From assembly GCA_918797485.1 (NCBI GenBank), contig CAKKNE010000004.1, positions 2,232,001 through 2,296,000 on the forward strand: a DNA stretch of 64,000 nt, given 5' to 3'. Position 1 is the stretch's first letter, and the number at the start of each line of letters is the position of its first letter. A model generated the notes under the pieces. It worked only from the letters and a program-made list of their open reading frames with translations, ran no database searches and was not told the DNA's origin. Both the position numbers and the translations under genes were made by a program. Shown piece after piece: positions 36,024 to 45,743 of this stretch. The stretch is from Pelagomonas calceolata. Taxonomy: Eukaryota > Sar > Pelagophyceae > Pelagomonadales > Pelagomonadaceae.

Positions 36024-39000
36024 ATGGTCAAGAAGCGAGTAGACGACCGCGTGAAACGTTTTGTGGAGGAAGGCGTCCGGAGCGAACAACGGTCTTTGAT
36101 CGTGTTGGTCGGCGACCATGGGAAAGATCAAGTCGTGAATTTACATCAAATGTTGGCACGAGCGAGGGTAGCCGCGCGACCGAGCGTATTGTGGTGCTAC
36201 AAAAAGGAACTCGGGTTCTCGACGCATCGGAAAAAGCGCATGAAGCAGATCAAGAAACAGGTCGCTCGAGGGTTGCACGACGCGACGACCGACGAACCCT
36301 TCGAACTGTTCATCAGTCAAACACGCATAAGATGGTGCTACTACCGCGACACGCAGAAAATTTTGGGGAGTACGTACGGTTGTCTCGTATTACAAGATTT
36401 CGAAGCTCTGACTCCCAATCTACTAGCTAGAACGATCGAGACCGTGGAAGGCGGCGGGCTCGTCGTGTTGCTCCTGCGGACGGTCAATAGCCTGAGGCAG
36501 CTCTATGCTCAAACTATGGACGTTCATGCTAGATTCAGGGGGAGCGGCGCCCATTCCAACGCCGACTTGGTGCCGCGCTTCAACGAGCGCTTCATCCTAT
36601 CGTTAGCCGATTGTGCTCGCTGTTTAGTACTTGATGACGAGCTCAACGTCCTACCCATCAGTAAAAAGCATGTGAAGCGCTTCGATGCGATACAAGACGA
36701 TGCTGAAGAGTCCTCGAGACAGAAAGAGCGGCGCGAGGTCTCGGAATTAGCTTCATCTTTGCGAGATGTGCCGCCGGCCGGCGAATTAGTGGCCTTGGCG
36801 CGGACGCCGGACCAGGCGCGGGCGATCTTGGCGTTCATCGATTCCTTGGCTGAAAGACGAGCTCGTAGTGTGACGACACTCACAGCACCTCGGGGACGAG
36901 GCAAGAGTGCCGCTCTCGGTTTATGCTTAGCTGCTGCGGTGGCCACGGGCTACGCGTCGATATTCGTCACCGCCCCGGCCGTGGACAACGTCGCGACGGT
37001 GTTTGAATTCTTACTGAAAGGCTTGGAGGCCTTGCACTACGACGAAAAGACGGACTATGAAGTTTTGAAACACAAAACGGAAAGTGGCGTAGACGTCCCC
37101 GCGCGCGTCGACGTCTTTCAAACTAACGATAGTGGACCGACGACGCGGCAAGTGGTCCAGTACGTGTCGCCGTCCGATTCGCACCGACTGGCCCACGCGG
37201 AGCTCGTGATTGTCGACGAAGCGGCGGCGCTGCCTCTACCGGTCGTGGAAAAGTTGCTCGGGCCCTACGTCGTGTTCTTAGCTTCTACCGTGACGGGCTA
37301 CGAAGGTACGGGCAGGGCCTTACAATTGAAGTTGTTAGCTAAACTACGGAAAGCTCACGCGCGACGCGCCGTCACGGACGCTGCTACACAAGCCGCTTCT
37401 GAGGTAGAAGGGAACAGTCAACAAAAGAAGGGCCAGCAAAAGGTCCACGAGCAGCGCTGGGCCAAAGCTTCCGAAGCTGCTAAGAATTCTGTGACCAAGT
37501 CCACCTTGCGAGAATTAACGCTCGAAGCGCCCGTACGGTACGCTTCCGGTGATGCGGTGGAGGCGTGGCTGCATCGCGCGTTGTGTCTGGATTCCCCGAC
37601 GAAATCAGTATATGCGCTGAAGAAGGGTCTCCCGGCACCGGTGCACTGTTCTTTGTACGAAGTCAATAGAGATGCGCTCTTTAGTTACCACGCGTTGTCA
37701 GAACGCTTCTTGCAGCGGGTCATGGCCCTATATACGGCGGCGCACTACAAGAATTCCCCGAACGATTTACAGCTACTGTCCGACGCGCCGGCGCATCGGC
37801 TGTTTGTATTACTAGGTCCTGTGGATGAAGAAGCGTCAGCGGGCGAACTGCCCGATATACTAGTGGTCGTGCAGGTCGCATTAGAGGGCGCGATCCAGGC
37901 CGAGGCCGTGAAGGCGGCTCTATCCAGAGGTGAAAGAGGGGCCGGCGACTTAGTTCCGTGGACGCTAGCTCAACAGTTCTGCGACCCGGGCTTCGCCAAG
38001 CTGTCCGGTGCTCGCATTGTACGGGTAGCCACGCACCCCGACGCTCAAAGAGTAGGATATGGTACAAGAGCGCTCAAGTTATTAATAAGCTACCTCGAGG
38101 GCGAGCTCGACGAGCGCGAGGAGGACGACTCCGACTCATCATCAGATGATGATGAAGAACCGTCGTCACTCAGGACGGAATCCTTGCAACCAAGGAAGAA
38201 GATGCCGCCTCTCTTGGCACCGGTCGGGGCGACGCAGCCGCCATCGCTCCAGTGGGTCGCGGCGTCGTACGGCTTGACTGAGGGCTTGTTCGAATATTGG
38301 TCGAGGGAAGGTTTGAGGCCCTGCTACGTGAGACAGACGGCCAATGACGTCACAGGGGAACATACCACCATATGTTTGAGGGAGCTAGCAAACGCCGAAG
38401 GTGTTCATAAGGGCTGGTCCGACGCCTTCGTCGACGACTTCCGCAAACGGTGTGCTACTCTATTGGGATTGCCGTGCTTCGCCGCGTTTCCTCCAGCATT
38501 GTCATTGGGGTTATTGGGCGCGCGCGATACGAACAGCGCGCTCCATCGGCGCGTCTTCGCCTCTGATGATAGTGAGGGCATCGCGGACGCGTCGGAGTTA
38601 AATGCCCATTTCACGCCCCACGACCTCCAGCGATTAGACCTGTATGCGAAGCAGATGGTCGACCATCACCTGGTGGCTGATCTATTGCCAGCTCTAGGGC
38701 AGTTGTGTTTTCGTGGGAGGTTGGACGTGAAGCTGTCCTTGCTGCAGGCTGCCATCGTATTGGGCTTGGCTTTACAGAGAAAGGAGATCGGCACGATCGC
38801 CAAAGATTTAGATCTACCTACGTCCCAGGCACTAGCTTTATATAATAAAGCTATTCGAAAATTCGCGGCCGCGATTCGAAAAGTCAGGGAGGCTCATGTC
38901 AGAGATGTGGAACTGGGTTTAACTGATGAACGGGAAGCGTCGGAACGAGCCTACATGTCTAGGTTGGAGCCGGCGGATGATGCTGTTGTCAAACCGGTCG

Positions 39001-39239
39001 CGGCGCCGGTAGCCAACGAGACAGGCGTGTCGTTGTTAGATGCCTTGGAGGCGGCGACGCCATCCTATGAAATCGACGACGCGAAAGCGAAGCAATTGGG
39101 GACCGCCGCGGGCGCGGCGCCGGCTTCCGGAAAGCTGGTGCAGGTTGTGGGGAAGCGCCGGGCCGACGAGACGCCCGTGCCGTCGTCGAAGAAGAAGCTG
39201 AAGAAGTCTTCGAAGAAGAAGAAGCGGCGCGACTCGTAA
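36024..39239 (+). CDS. NAT10: RNA cytidine acetyltransferase
   Basis: 1071 residues, one exon. MVKKRVDDRVKRFVEEGV, the N-terminal DUF1726 part with ELFISQTRIRWCYYRDTQKILG, a RecA-like helicase with P-loop TAPRGRGKSA (about 288-297) and DEAA box (VIVDEAAALPLP), a GNAT acetyltransferase with RIVRVATHPDAQRVGYGTRAL (about 663-683) and a tRNA-binding C-terminus make the complete NAT10/Kre33/TmcA layout. It makes N4-acetylcytidine in 18S rRNA and tRNA in the nucleolus and supports small-subunit assembly. The Lys-rich tail (KKLKKSSKKKKRR) is a nucleolar signal. Length is normal (human 1025). Met at 36024 matches the conserved start. Firm. Confidence 0.96.
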   Translation: MVKKRVDDRVKRFVEEGVRSEQRSLIVLVGDHGKDQVVNLHQMLARARVAARPSVLWCYKKELGFSTHRKKRMKQIKKQVARGLHDATTDEPFELFISQTRIRWCYYRDTQKILGSTYGCLVLQDFEALTPNLLARTIETVEGGGLVVLLLRTVNSLRQLYAQTMDVHARFRGSGAHSNADLVPRFNERFILSLADCARCLVLDDELNVLPISKKHVKRFDAIQDDAEESSRQKERREVSELASSLRDVPPAGELVALARTPDQARAILAFIDSLAERRARSVTTLTAPRGRGKSAALGLCLAAAVATGYASIFVTAPAVDNVATVFEFLLKGLEALHYDEKTDYEVLKHKTESGVDVPARVDVFQTNDSGPTTRQVVQYVSPSDSHRLAHAELVIVDEAAALPLPVVEKLLGPYVVFLASTVTGYEGTGRALQLKLLAKLRKAHARRAVTDAATQAASEVEGNSQQKKGQQKVHEQRWAKASEAAKNSVTKSTLRELTLEAPVRYASGDAVEAWLHRALCLDSPTKSVYALKKGLPAPVHCSLYEVNRDALFSYHALSERFLQRVMALYTAAHYKNSPNDLQLLSDAPAHRLFVLLGPVDEEASAGELPDILVVVQVALEGAIQAEAVKAALSRGERGAGDLVPWTLAQQFCDPGFAKLSGARIVRVATHPDAQRVGYGTRALKLLISYLEGELDEREEDDSDSSSDDDEEPSSLRTESLQPRKKMPPLLAPVGATQPPSLQWVAASYGLTEGLFEYWSREGLRPCYVRQTANDVTGEHTTICLRELANAEGVHKGWSDAFVDDFRKRCATLLGLPCFAAFPPALSLGLLGARDTNSALHRRVFASDDSEGIADASELNAHFTPHDLQRLDLYAKQMVDHHLVADLLPALGQLCFRGRLDVKLSLLQAAIVLGLALQRKEIGTIAKDLDLPTSQALALYNKAIRKFAAAIRKVREAHVRDVELGLTDEREASERAYMSRLEPADDAVVKPVAAPVANETGVSLLDALEAATPSYEIDDAKAKQLGTAAGAAPASGKLVQVVGKRRADETPVPSSKKKLKKSSKKKKRRDS

Positions 39240-39592
39240 GTTGTTTCACTGGTAGTCTGGTCGTTATGGCGTCCTCGTCCCATCCGAGCCCTCACGTGGG
39301 TGTCGCCCGCGGAACGGTTGGTTGGAGATGAGCCAGTGTTCGAGAGTGCGCCGGGTGCGTGCGGGTGTCCTCAATCGGCGAAGCGTCAGGCTTTGCACCA
39401 GCGTAGTAACATACTAGACCTAGCAACCGAGCTCGAGCAAAAACAGCCCTGGCTGCCAGCGAGGACGCCCTCTCCACTTCTTCCGTGACTAGAGGAAGAA
39501 CCTCACAGCCCCGGAATCCCAGCTCTGCGTTGCCAAGGCCCCGCGAGGCCCCGCAAAGCCCCGGCAGAGCCAAGCAGCTCTCAGGCAGTAAC
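39240..39592. promoter_or_regulatory. intergenic region between NAT10 and the VIT-like gene
   Basis: 353 bp. A weak palindrome-like sequence (GCGTAGTAACATACTAG, 39402-39418) is the only feature. It carries the promoter of the downstream gene. Confidence 0.35.
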
Positions 39593-40414
39593 ATGACGGC
39601 CCAGCAGACGCCGCGCGCCGCGATCTCCCCGGCCCTGAAACAACGAGCTTCTGAGACAAGGAGCGCCTTCGCAAATCAAGATGCGGCCGCGTCCAAGCAA
39701 GCCCACGACGAGACCATCAGAGATTGGGAAGAAGACGGGCACGGCGAGGGCGACGCCGCCGTCGAGGTCTATCGGCGCGTCGATGCGTTGCAAGCTGGGC
39801 TGTGTTTAGCTATATTGCTGGAGAGCGCGTTTGGAAGTTCACTAGAGCGAAAAAAACTCGTCGCGATCGGTCTATCCCTAGCCACGGCCCACGCTCTCCG
39901 AGAATGGACGACGCAGACCTGGTATGCAAGGCATTATTATAGAGAACGCCAGCGGGAAGAATGGGAGCTCGAGAATTATGCCCAAGGGGAGCGCGCGGAG
40001 ATGGTCGGCCTCTGGTGCTACAAAGGACTGACGAAGCCCGACGCGGAGCGGTGCATCGATCTGCTGGCGTCGTACAAAAAGTTCTTCGTGGATCTCATGA
40101 TGACGGAAGAACTCAGAATGTTCGCGCCGCCGTCAGATGCGGGGTATCGGCGAATTACAGGGGCGTTGCTGGTCGCGATGGGGTGCGTGCTGCCCCTGTT
40201 GCTCGGGGGCGTGCTGGATCACATGTATGGTTCTTTGAATAGCTTCCCGCGGGCGTCGTGCTCCCACCTCGTCACGTGCGGGTCGGCGACGTCGGCGCTG
40301 GCCTTCACGGGCGCGTGGCGCGCGTCTACCTCTCGCTTGCCGGAGCAGCGCCACGCGTTGGAAGCGGCCATGTTGGGCGCGGCGTGCTACGTCGTCCCCC
40401 GGCTCCTCCTCTAG
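39593..40414 (+). CDS. VIT1/CCC1-like membrane protein
   Basis: 273 residues from ATG 39593. Segments LQAGLCLAILLESAFGSSL and KKLVAIGLSLATAHALREW are hydrophobic helices. The loop EWELENYAQGERAEMVGLWCYKGLTKPDAERCIDLLASYKKFFVDLMMTEEL follows the cytosolic metal-binding loop of VIT1/CCC1 iron and manganese transporters (ExxEixxxYxxkGlxxxxAxxvvxxLxxxxxxxvdxMMxxEL), with its Glu and MM residues. Two or three more helices follow. The family moves Fe2+ or Mn2+ into vacuoles. The TM region looks a little shorter and more divergent than usual, so transport is probable but not sure. Upstream frame from 39485 lacks homology. Confidence 0.72.
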   Translation: MTAQQTPRAAISPALKQRASETRSAFANQDAAASKQAHDETIRDWEEDGHGEGDAAVEVYRRVDALQAGLCLAILLESAFGSSLERKKLVAIGLSLATAHALREWTTQTWYARHYYRERQREEWELENYAQGERAEMVGLWCYKGLTKPDAERCIDLLASYKKFFVDLMMTEELRMFAPPSDAGYRRITGALLVAMGCVLPLLLGGVLDHMYGSLNSFPRASCSHLVTCGSATSALAFTGAWRASTSRLPEQRHALEAAMLGAACYVVPRLLL

Positions 40415-40450
40415 GCGCGCTCCGCCGTTCTGCGCGTAAATCACTGACTG

Positions 40451-40660
40451 TCAGGAAGGCCGCGCGCGCGTTTGCTCGTCGGTAAAGCGCCGGACGCGGC
40501 CGAAGAAGAAGCTCCACCACGCAGTCTCGACGTTCGAGCTCGCGAAGCGGTCCGCGGCCAAGAGTGCTTCGCGGACCCAATTTCGCTGACTGATACCTAG
40601 CGGGGAGCACACACTAGCGTTGCTGCGGCAGGAAACAGGGCATACTGCGATCAACGCCAC
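40451..40660 (-). CDS. possible small protein, unknown
   Basis: 69 codons. The part RNWVREALLAADRFASSNVETAWWSFFFGRVRRFTDEQ has protein-like composition, and the stop lies 36 bp from the VIT-like stop, the spacing typical of convergent gene ends here. It could be a last exon whose upstream part I cannot place. No family recognised. Weak. Confidence 0.35.
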   Translation of the reverse strand: MALIAVCPVSCRSNASVCSPLGISQRNWVREALLAADRFASSNVETAWWSFFFGRVRRFTDEQTRARPS

Positions 40661-40750
40661 ACGCGAGCAAGCAAGACTACATATATAGCCTCTCGCCTAG
40701 TCTTCTCGCAAGCGATGCGACAAACGCAGCTCTTTCCGCCGTAGTAGACC

Positions 40751-41206
40751 ATGAAGACGAGCTACCTCATTTTAGCGTCGCTCGCCGCGGCCGTCGTCGC
40801 GGCGCCGGAGAGCGACTGCAGCGAGCGGCGCGACAGCCGCGAGGTATGCCCCATCTCGCAAAGAAGGATGACGCCCGCTCCTAGTGGCCGCGGCGTCGAC
40901 GCGGTGAAGGATGCGATTAGGGATTTCTTACGCACGGGCGCACGCGGGCGGCGGCCGCCACGACCGTGCCGAAGTGACGTCGGGTCTCGTCTACGCCGCA
41001 ATCGGTCGCGCGACACACACTGAACAATTGTCGGCGGACAGGCGTGGTTCTCGGTGCCTTCCGATCGAGCGCGGTGGGACCAGTGCCCGGTCTGCCAAAA
41101 AAAACGTGGACTTGAGCGGTACAGTGGTCCGTACTACTTTCGGGTGACCCTATACGAGTTCCCACTGCCCGCCGACGTCCCCGAGGAGTGTAAGTTTTTG
41201 TCTTAG
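40751..41206 (+). CDS. small secreted CxxC protein, two exons
   Basis: Exon 1 40751-40843 encodes MKTSYLILASLAAAVVAAPESDCSERRDSRE, a clear signal peptide. The frame then degrades, and a donor GTATGC at 40844 with acceptor GGACAG ending at 41041 joins it in phase 0 to exon 2, 41042-41206. Exon 2 reads AWFSVPSDRARWDQCPVCQKKRGL and ends PADVPEECKFLS, a coherent 54-residue stretch with a CPVC pair. The product would be 85 residues. A good donor (GTAAGT, 41190) lies just before the stop, so the gene may continue into 41.2-41.9 kb, where an open stretch (41686-41922, ending LPEDMPLVGSCFF) has a faintly similar end. Family unknown. Confidence 0.45.
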
Positions 41207-41275
41207 ACTGGAGCGCTCCCCCAAGGGACAAGAAAACCGAAGGGTCCGCGCTACGTCTCAGGTGAGCGCGTCGCC

Positions 41276-41355
41276 ACGCCATCGAGCAGACGTCGCGTCG
41301 ATGGCGTAGAGATTGCCCGCTACACGCCGTCGAGCAGACGCCGCGTCGCCGGCGC
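41276..41355 (+). repeat. introner-type inner hairpin, two copies, outside any called gene
   Basis: ACGCCATCGAGCAGACG (41276) with the opposite arm TCGATGGCGT (41298-41307), then a second copy ACGCCGTCGAGCAGACG 48 bp later (41324). The same hairpin sits inside the introners at 21757 and 55739. No CTGTG terminus is visible, so this is a fragment or lies in an undetected intron. Confidence 0.55.
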
Positions 41356-42151
41356 TTCCTGGGATCAGGAGCCCCATACGTTTAGGGGAAGCCTCCTGCG
41401 GAACGAGGTCGAGCCTTGCCCAGGGAAGCCTGCCAGTCGCGTAGGTCACGGTGGTCATGTACTCGACGGTGCGCCACAGATTCGACGACGTGCCAGATCG
41501 GGTGCGCTCGTGGCGCCGTGATCCGCATCTCGTTCTGGGGCTGCGGCCAGCCTATCAAGGCATTGGTACCCGCGAAACAGCAAGCATGAGCCCATCGCCG
41601 TCTCGTCGCAGGTCGAGGCGCCACGTCTAGGCTGTCTGCGACTACGCGCCGAGGGGCGACGCTCACGCGTAGTCGTACGGCGAGCGTGAGTCTGAAGCGG
41701 ACCGTCGTTTATGGGCTAACTGGGCGCCCGCGTTTCTTCGGCTTCGCGCTCGAACGCGTGACAAGAAGATCCATCCGAGACCCATGGCGCTTTAAGGCCG
41801 CACACATGCGACGCTCACAAAAGCATTTGCTGATCCTCGCTCGTGGCGAGCCGCCCGCGTATTTGCCCGCGACCGTGACGCTTCCAGAGGACATGCCGCT
41901 GGTGGGATCTTGTTTCTTTTGAGTCGTGTACGATATGCTACGGCTCTGCGCCGAGCGTCGCGGCGACGCGCCGCTGCTTGGTGGCCGGCCGAGCAGGGCT
42001 GCTGTAGCACACGTCGTGTACGACGCCGCGGTGACCGATTTCAATGCGCGAACTTTGTGAGGCTGGTCCATCGATCCTCAGTGGCAGCTTTAGTAGCTTT
42101 ATGACAGCGAGGAGGCCGTAGAGACGGCAAATTGGCCCACGATGTGGCTTG

Positions 42152-42174
42152 CTAGTGTCTTTAAAGGCCGCTAG
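42152..42174 (-). repeat. promoter palindrome, copy 7
   Basis: CTAGTGTCTTTAAAGGCC then GCTAG, preceded by GGCTTG. It lies 260 bp upstream of the start at 42436. Confidence 0.75.
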
Positions 42175-42297
42175 CATAATAAAAAGCTGTTGCGTGCCGC
42201 TGTCGCAATTCTCTGCTCTTGCGAGGCACCAGAAGCTCAGCGAGGCCTCGCAGTACCGGCAACACCTCAGCCACGAACCCGCGGGGCGCTGCGACCG

Positions 42298-42386
42298 CGC
42301 CGCGTTACGCAAAGCCGCTGCGCGCAGCAAACGGGCGCCGCCGCCGCGCCGCGTTACGCGAAGCCGCTGCGCGCAGTAAACGGGCT
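42298..42386 (+). repeat. tandem duplication, 49-bp period
   Basis: CGCGTTACGC(A/G)AAGCCGCTGCGCGCAG(C/T)AAACGGGC occurs twice, at 42301 and 42350. It forms the immediate upstream region of the gene at 42436. Confidence 0.78.
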
Positions 42387-42435
42387 GTACCTCGTACCGT
42401 CTCCGCGGACGAATTAGGCGTGCGTTCGCATCAAT

Positions 42436-43965
42436 ATGGCGTCAATTATGGAGGAGCCGGAGAAGCCGCCGTTCGCCAAAACCGGGAAAACCAGCAGACA
42501 TGCACTCGCTAGAGTCCTCGTCACACGACCCTCGCTCGTCGGCGAGCAGCAACTAGATAGAGACACAACTGCACTTGCGTGGGCGGATAAGCTGCTGGCG
42601 CCCAAGACCTCGCATCAAAAAGACATTCAGGAGCAGGCGTGGGCCCACCGCGACAAAGTCTGGCGCGACTACGAGAGCGCGTGCATCGCTTATAAAAAAA
42701 AGATGACGGAAGATGGCCAGCGCCCGAGACGCGGCCAAGACCCGGAGATCTTGGCCAAAAAAGAGGCGGAAGCGGCGAGGAGGAAGAAGGCGGAAGACGA
42801 GGAGGAGGCCAGGCTGGAGGCCAAGCGAAAAACCCAGGCGGCAAGGGTAGAAGACCACATTGAAAAACACGACGCCTTCATTCTGAACACCAAGACCAAG
42901 ACGATCAAATGCCGGGCGGGTAAACTCAAAGAGAGGACGCTGCCAGACAACCCGGAGAATCGGAGGTTATTCGAGGCGTCGGTCGCCGCGTCGGGGCGCG
43001 GGCGGCTGCAAGATCTCGCCGCCGCGGCGAAGAAACGGAAGCAGACCGGCCAATCGGCGCCGAAGCCGAGACCCTATGCCGTCCTGGCGTCGCCGTCGCA
43101 GGACGCGCCGCCGCCGGTGATGAAGAAGGCGCGGGCGTTGAAGAAGGGCGGGCGGGCGGCGCTGAAACAGCTGACGCAAGATCCGGCGGAAGCGGCGAGA
43201 CCGGCGCAGCAGGAGGCCCCGACGCGCAAGGCCCCGAAGCGCCGCAAGACCCCGGCGCCGCGCAAGGCGTCGACGTCGCTCAAGAAACGCGTGCCGTCGT
43301 GGTTGCAGGGATTTAGGGAGCTTGCCGTCGTCAACAGATTTAGTGTTCCCTTCGAGTTGCAGCAGTTGTTCGAAAACGACATGCGGAGTTGTTATAGGGA
43401 GCGGGCCCACTTCCTCACGAAGCCGACGGGCAAGCTGGAACCGATTTTCTTAGAAACGGACGCGGCCTACGCCGGCTTCATCGGGGCGATGGGCTTACCA
43501 GATTTCGTGGCGCCTCAAATTACAGTCCCGATGCATCCCGCCCAGTGGATCGGCGCGAACGACGGCTCCCAGGACGAGTGTAGGGTGATCTGGCGACGGG
43601 TGATGAGGGCGTACGAGGCGGACAGGACGTTAGATTTGGACGACCTCTTCAACGAGGAGGCGTGGAAGTGCGACTTCGGCGACACGGCCCTGAGCGCGCT
43701 GCACGGCTACGCCTTTGGCGCGGAGGACCTCGCGGACTACCGCGACGCCTGGCGCTTCCACGTCATCTTGGACGACGGCGGCGCGTCCTGCTCGGAATCC
43801 GTCGTCCTCTGGCCGACGCCGCTCGTGGAGCTCTTCAAGGGCGAGTCGGACTTCGAGGGGCTGGAGCGTTACATCGGCCCGGCGCGCCTCGGACACATAA
43901 AGGTGCTGATCACGAACGCGACGCGGGCGAAGGCGTCGCGGCAGAAGGCGTGCTTGGAGAAGTAA
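42436..43965 (+). CDS. basic nuclear-type protein, unknown
   Basis: 509 residues. Residues about 55-150 are a charged helix (YESACIAYKKKMTED; EAARRKKAEDEEEARLEAKRK). Residues about 195-300 are Lys/Arg/Pro-rich with several nuclear-localisation-type clusters (APKRRKTPAPRKAS). The C-terminal 210 residues are globular: LPDFVAPQITVPMHPAQWIGAND, CRVIWRRVMRAYEADRTLDLDDLFNEEAWKCDF and RFHVILDDGGASCSESVVLWPTPLVELF. I do not recognise this globular part. The frame is one exon. Context gives no hint to function. Confidence 0.65.
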   Translation: MASIMEEPEKPPFAKTGKTSRHALARVLVTRPSLVGEQQLDRDTTALAWADKLLAPKTSHQKDIQEQAWAHRDKVWRDYESACIAYKKKMTEDGQRPRRGQDPEILAKKEAEAARRKKAEDEEEARLEAKRKTQAARVEDHIEKHDAFILNTKTKTIKCRAGKLKERTLPDNPENRRLFEASVAASGRGRLQDLAAAAKKRKQTGQSAPKPRPYAVLASPSQDAPPPVMKKARALKKGGRAALKQLTQDPAEAARPAQQEAPTRKAPKRRKTPAPRKASTSLKKRVPSWLQGFRELAVVNRFSVPFELQQLFENDMRSCYRERAHFLTKPTGKLEPIFLETDAAYAGFIGAMGLPDFVAPQITVPMHPAQWIGANDGSQDECRVIWRRVMRAYEADRTLDLDDLFNEEAWKCDFGDTALSALHGYAFGAEDLADYRDAWRFHVILDDGGASCSESVVLWPTPLVELFKGESDFEGLERYIGPARLGHIKVLITNATRAKASRQKACLEK

Positions 43966-44066
43966 GTTCGTTTATAAGTGTGCTAACAACAAAGGACACA
44001 GTCTCCGGGGATCCGGAATAAACAACATAAGTTAAGGGCGGCGAACGGCGCGGAGAGAAAACGACG

Positions 44067-44471
44067 TCAAGACCGATTCCACGTCAGCACCGTCACCGCC
44101 GAACACGCAAGCCCGAGAACAGCCCCGACGGCCATGGCGCACGCGCTCAGCGCGCGCGTCCGCGGCGGCGCGTTCGGCACCAATTTGAGGTGTACGGCGA
44201 GCGGGTAGACAAAGGCAAGCGGGATGCCGAGGAAGCCGCCGACGAGCGCGACGATCTTGTCGAGGCGCCGGACCTCGGCCACGGCCACGGCGACGAGCAC
44301 AGCGACGACCGCGGTCCGCGCGGCGTTGCCCTCGAGCTTGGACGTGCGCGGCCGCGGCGGCTTGATCGCGCGCGTCGGCGTGTCGGCCTCGGTGTCGGTC
44401 TCCGACGGCGGCTCGACCTGTTCATGACTCGTAGACGCGGCACCGACGGCGCGATCCGACGTCAACGGCAC
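44067..44471 (-). CDS. truncated amino-acid permease (AAAP-type) C-terminal fragment
   Basis: 134 residues. After a polar, low-complexity N-terminus come three hydrophobic segments. KIVALVGGFLGIPLAFVYPLAVHLKLVP is the conserved sequence between TM9 and TM10 of AAAP/SLC36-38 transporters (usually ...GgxxgxplafilPaxxylkl). A full transporter has 11 TMs and over 400 residues; here only the last quarter is present. The upstream neighbour ends just 57 bp before this start, leaving no room for the missing part. It is either a decayed remnant or a young stand-alone fragment. It cannot transport alone. Confidence 0.5.
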   Translation of the reverse strand: MPLTSDRAVGAASTSHEQVEPPSETDTEADTPTRAIKPPRPRTSKLEGNAARTAVVAVLVAVAVAEVRRLDKIVALVGGFLGIPLAFVYPLAVHLKLVPNAPPRTRALSACAMAVGAVLGLACSAVTVLTWNRS

Positions 44472-44528
44472 GCTGTCGACGCAAAGCGTGGCTAATAACG
44501 ATCAACACGATTACACAGTACGTCTCGG

Positions 44529-45485
44529 CTAGGCCACGGCGCAGCCGTTGTCCGGATTCTTCTCCGCGCCGCAGGGCTCCAGCCGCCCGATCTTGTGCTG
44601 CATCCACAGCTTTTGGGCCTTCGCCGAGTGGAAGCCGAGGTCCTCCGTGCAGTCCGCGCCGCCGGCCTTCCGGACGATGGACCGCGTCCCGGCCGGGTGC
44701 CGCGGCAGGAATGATGTGACATCAAAAACGTCGCGCCCGGCCACGAGCCAGCACGACTCCGCCGACGCGTGGCGCCGGACCTCGCAGGGCGAGAAGACGG
44801 CGCAGCCCCTACACATTTTGCGAGGCCGCAAGCGCCAGACCGCACATCTAGGGCAGTCCGGGTCGGCGCACGTGTCGTGGCAGTAGGGGCAGGCGTCGCA
44901 GGCGTCTACTTTCATAGCGTGGCCGTCGGACTCGTCAAAAGTCAAAGCGCGCTCGCGGCGCAGCGCCTCGTCGGTCGCGCGGTAGCGCGGCGACGTCGCG
45001 GGCGGCCAGGGCGCCGGCGCCGAGGCCGGCGCCGGCGCCCACGGTGGCGCCGCGGCGGCCGCCGCGGGCCTCGGCGCGGCGGCCGGCGGCCAGGGCGCGG
45101 GCGCCGACGGCGGCGCGAGGGGCGCGTAGGGCGCCGGCGCCGACGCCGGCGCGACGCCGGCGTCCGCGGAAATGTTCGAGAGCGTGCGCGCCGCCTGGGT
45201 CAGAGCGTGGCCCTCGCTTCCGCGGAAGTCTGGCGAGACCCGACCCGGCGGTTTCGGCGTCGCGCTGTCATCCAGGCTCATGGCGCTCAGGTTGCGCGTG
45301 AAGGAGCCCAGGGACTCGTGGCTGTGGGTCAGGGCGTGCGGCGCCGCGGCGCCGCCGCTTGAGGCGCGGCCTTTGGGACTGTCGGGTGGACAGTAGCAGT
45401 TCGGGTCGATGTGCGCGGTCGTGCAGTTGCACTGGTCGTCGGCCGGCGCGTGCGCTGCGCCTTGTGGCGCAGCTACATGATCCAT
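44529..45485 (-). CDS. Cys-rich protein with C-terminal cytochrome b5-like domain
   Basis: 318 residues. The first 50 residues include a Cys cluster (CNCTTAHIDPNCYCPP), then a Ser-rich part and an Ala/Pro low-complexity linker (about 105-165). Residues about 190-235 hold more Cys pairs (CDACPYCHDTCADPDCPRC, CRGC), likely zinc sites. Residues about 235-305 form a cytochrome b5-like heme domain: CWLVAGRDVFDVTSFLPRHPAGTRSIVRKAG with the axial His in HPAG, and the second His in GFHSAKAQKLW, ending HKIGRLEP. Such domains carry single electrons for desaturases, hydroxylases or nitrate reductase. The partner is unknown; there is no TM anchor, so it is probably soluble. Confidence 0.72.
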   Translation of the reverse strand: MDHVAAPQGAAHAPADDQCNCTTAHIDPNCYCPPDSPKGRASSGGAAAPHALTHSHESLGSFTRNLSAMSLDDSATPKPPGRVSPDFRGSEGHALTQAARTLSNISADAGVAPASAPAPYAPLAPPSAPAPWPPAAAPRPAAAAAAPPWAPAPASAPAPWPPATSPRYRATDEALRRERALTFDESDGHAMKVDACDACPYCHDTCADPDCPRCAVWRLRPRKMCRGCAVFSPCEVRRHASAESCWLVAGRDVFDVTSFLPRHPAGTRSIVRKAGGADCTEDLGFHSAKAQKLWMQHKIGRLEPCGAEKNPDNGCAVA

Positions 45486-45743
45486 CTTGCCCAGCGGGGC
45501 TTGAATCTCACGTGAAATAGCAGCAAGCGGCGCCAGGCCAAATGGTCGCCTAGTAGGTCCGAATACGAATTAGCCCCGCCAGAGACTCGGAGGCGCGCGC
45601 CGACGACGCCTGGGGACGAGCTCCGGCGAATTTTCGATATATTATACCTAGTATCTCAGCGCCGAGTTAGCCAGAGCCAGCGCCCATAATCGCACGCTGC
45701 CCCACGCTGCCCACGAAGCGCACGCAAGCCGACACTTGAAATC

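Larger units (their letters stand above)
41207..42435. other. 1.2-kb gene-poor stretch with repeats
   Basis: No convincing gene. Contains an introner-like core (41276-41355), a 78-codon plus frame (41686-41922) of uncertain status, a promoter palindrome (42152-42174) and a 49-bp tandem repeat (42298-42386) just before the next gene. Confidence 0.5.

Noticed and set aside
42152-42174. Palindromes as rho-independent terminators
   Set aside because: The window is eukaryotic, the stems lack a T-run, and copies sit upstream of starts, not after stops.
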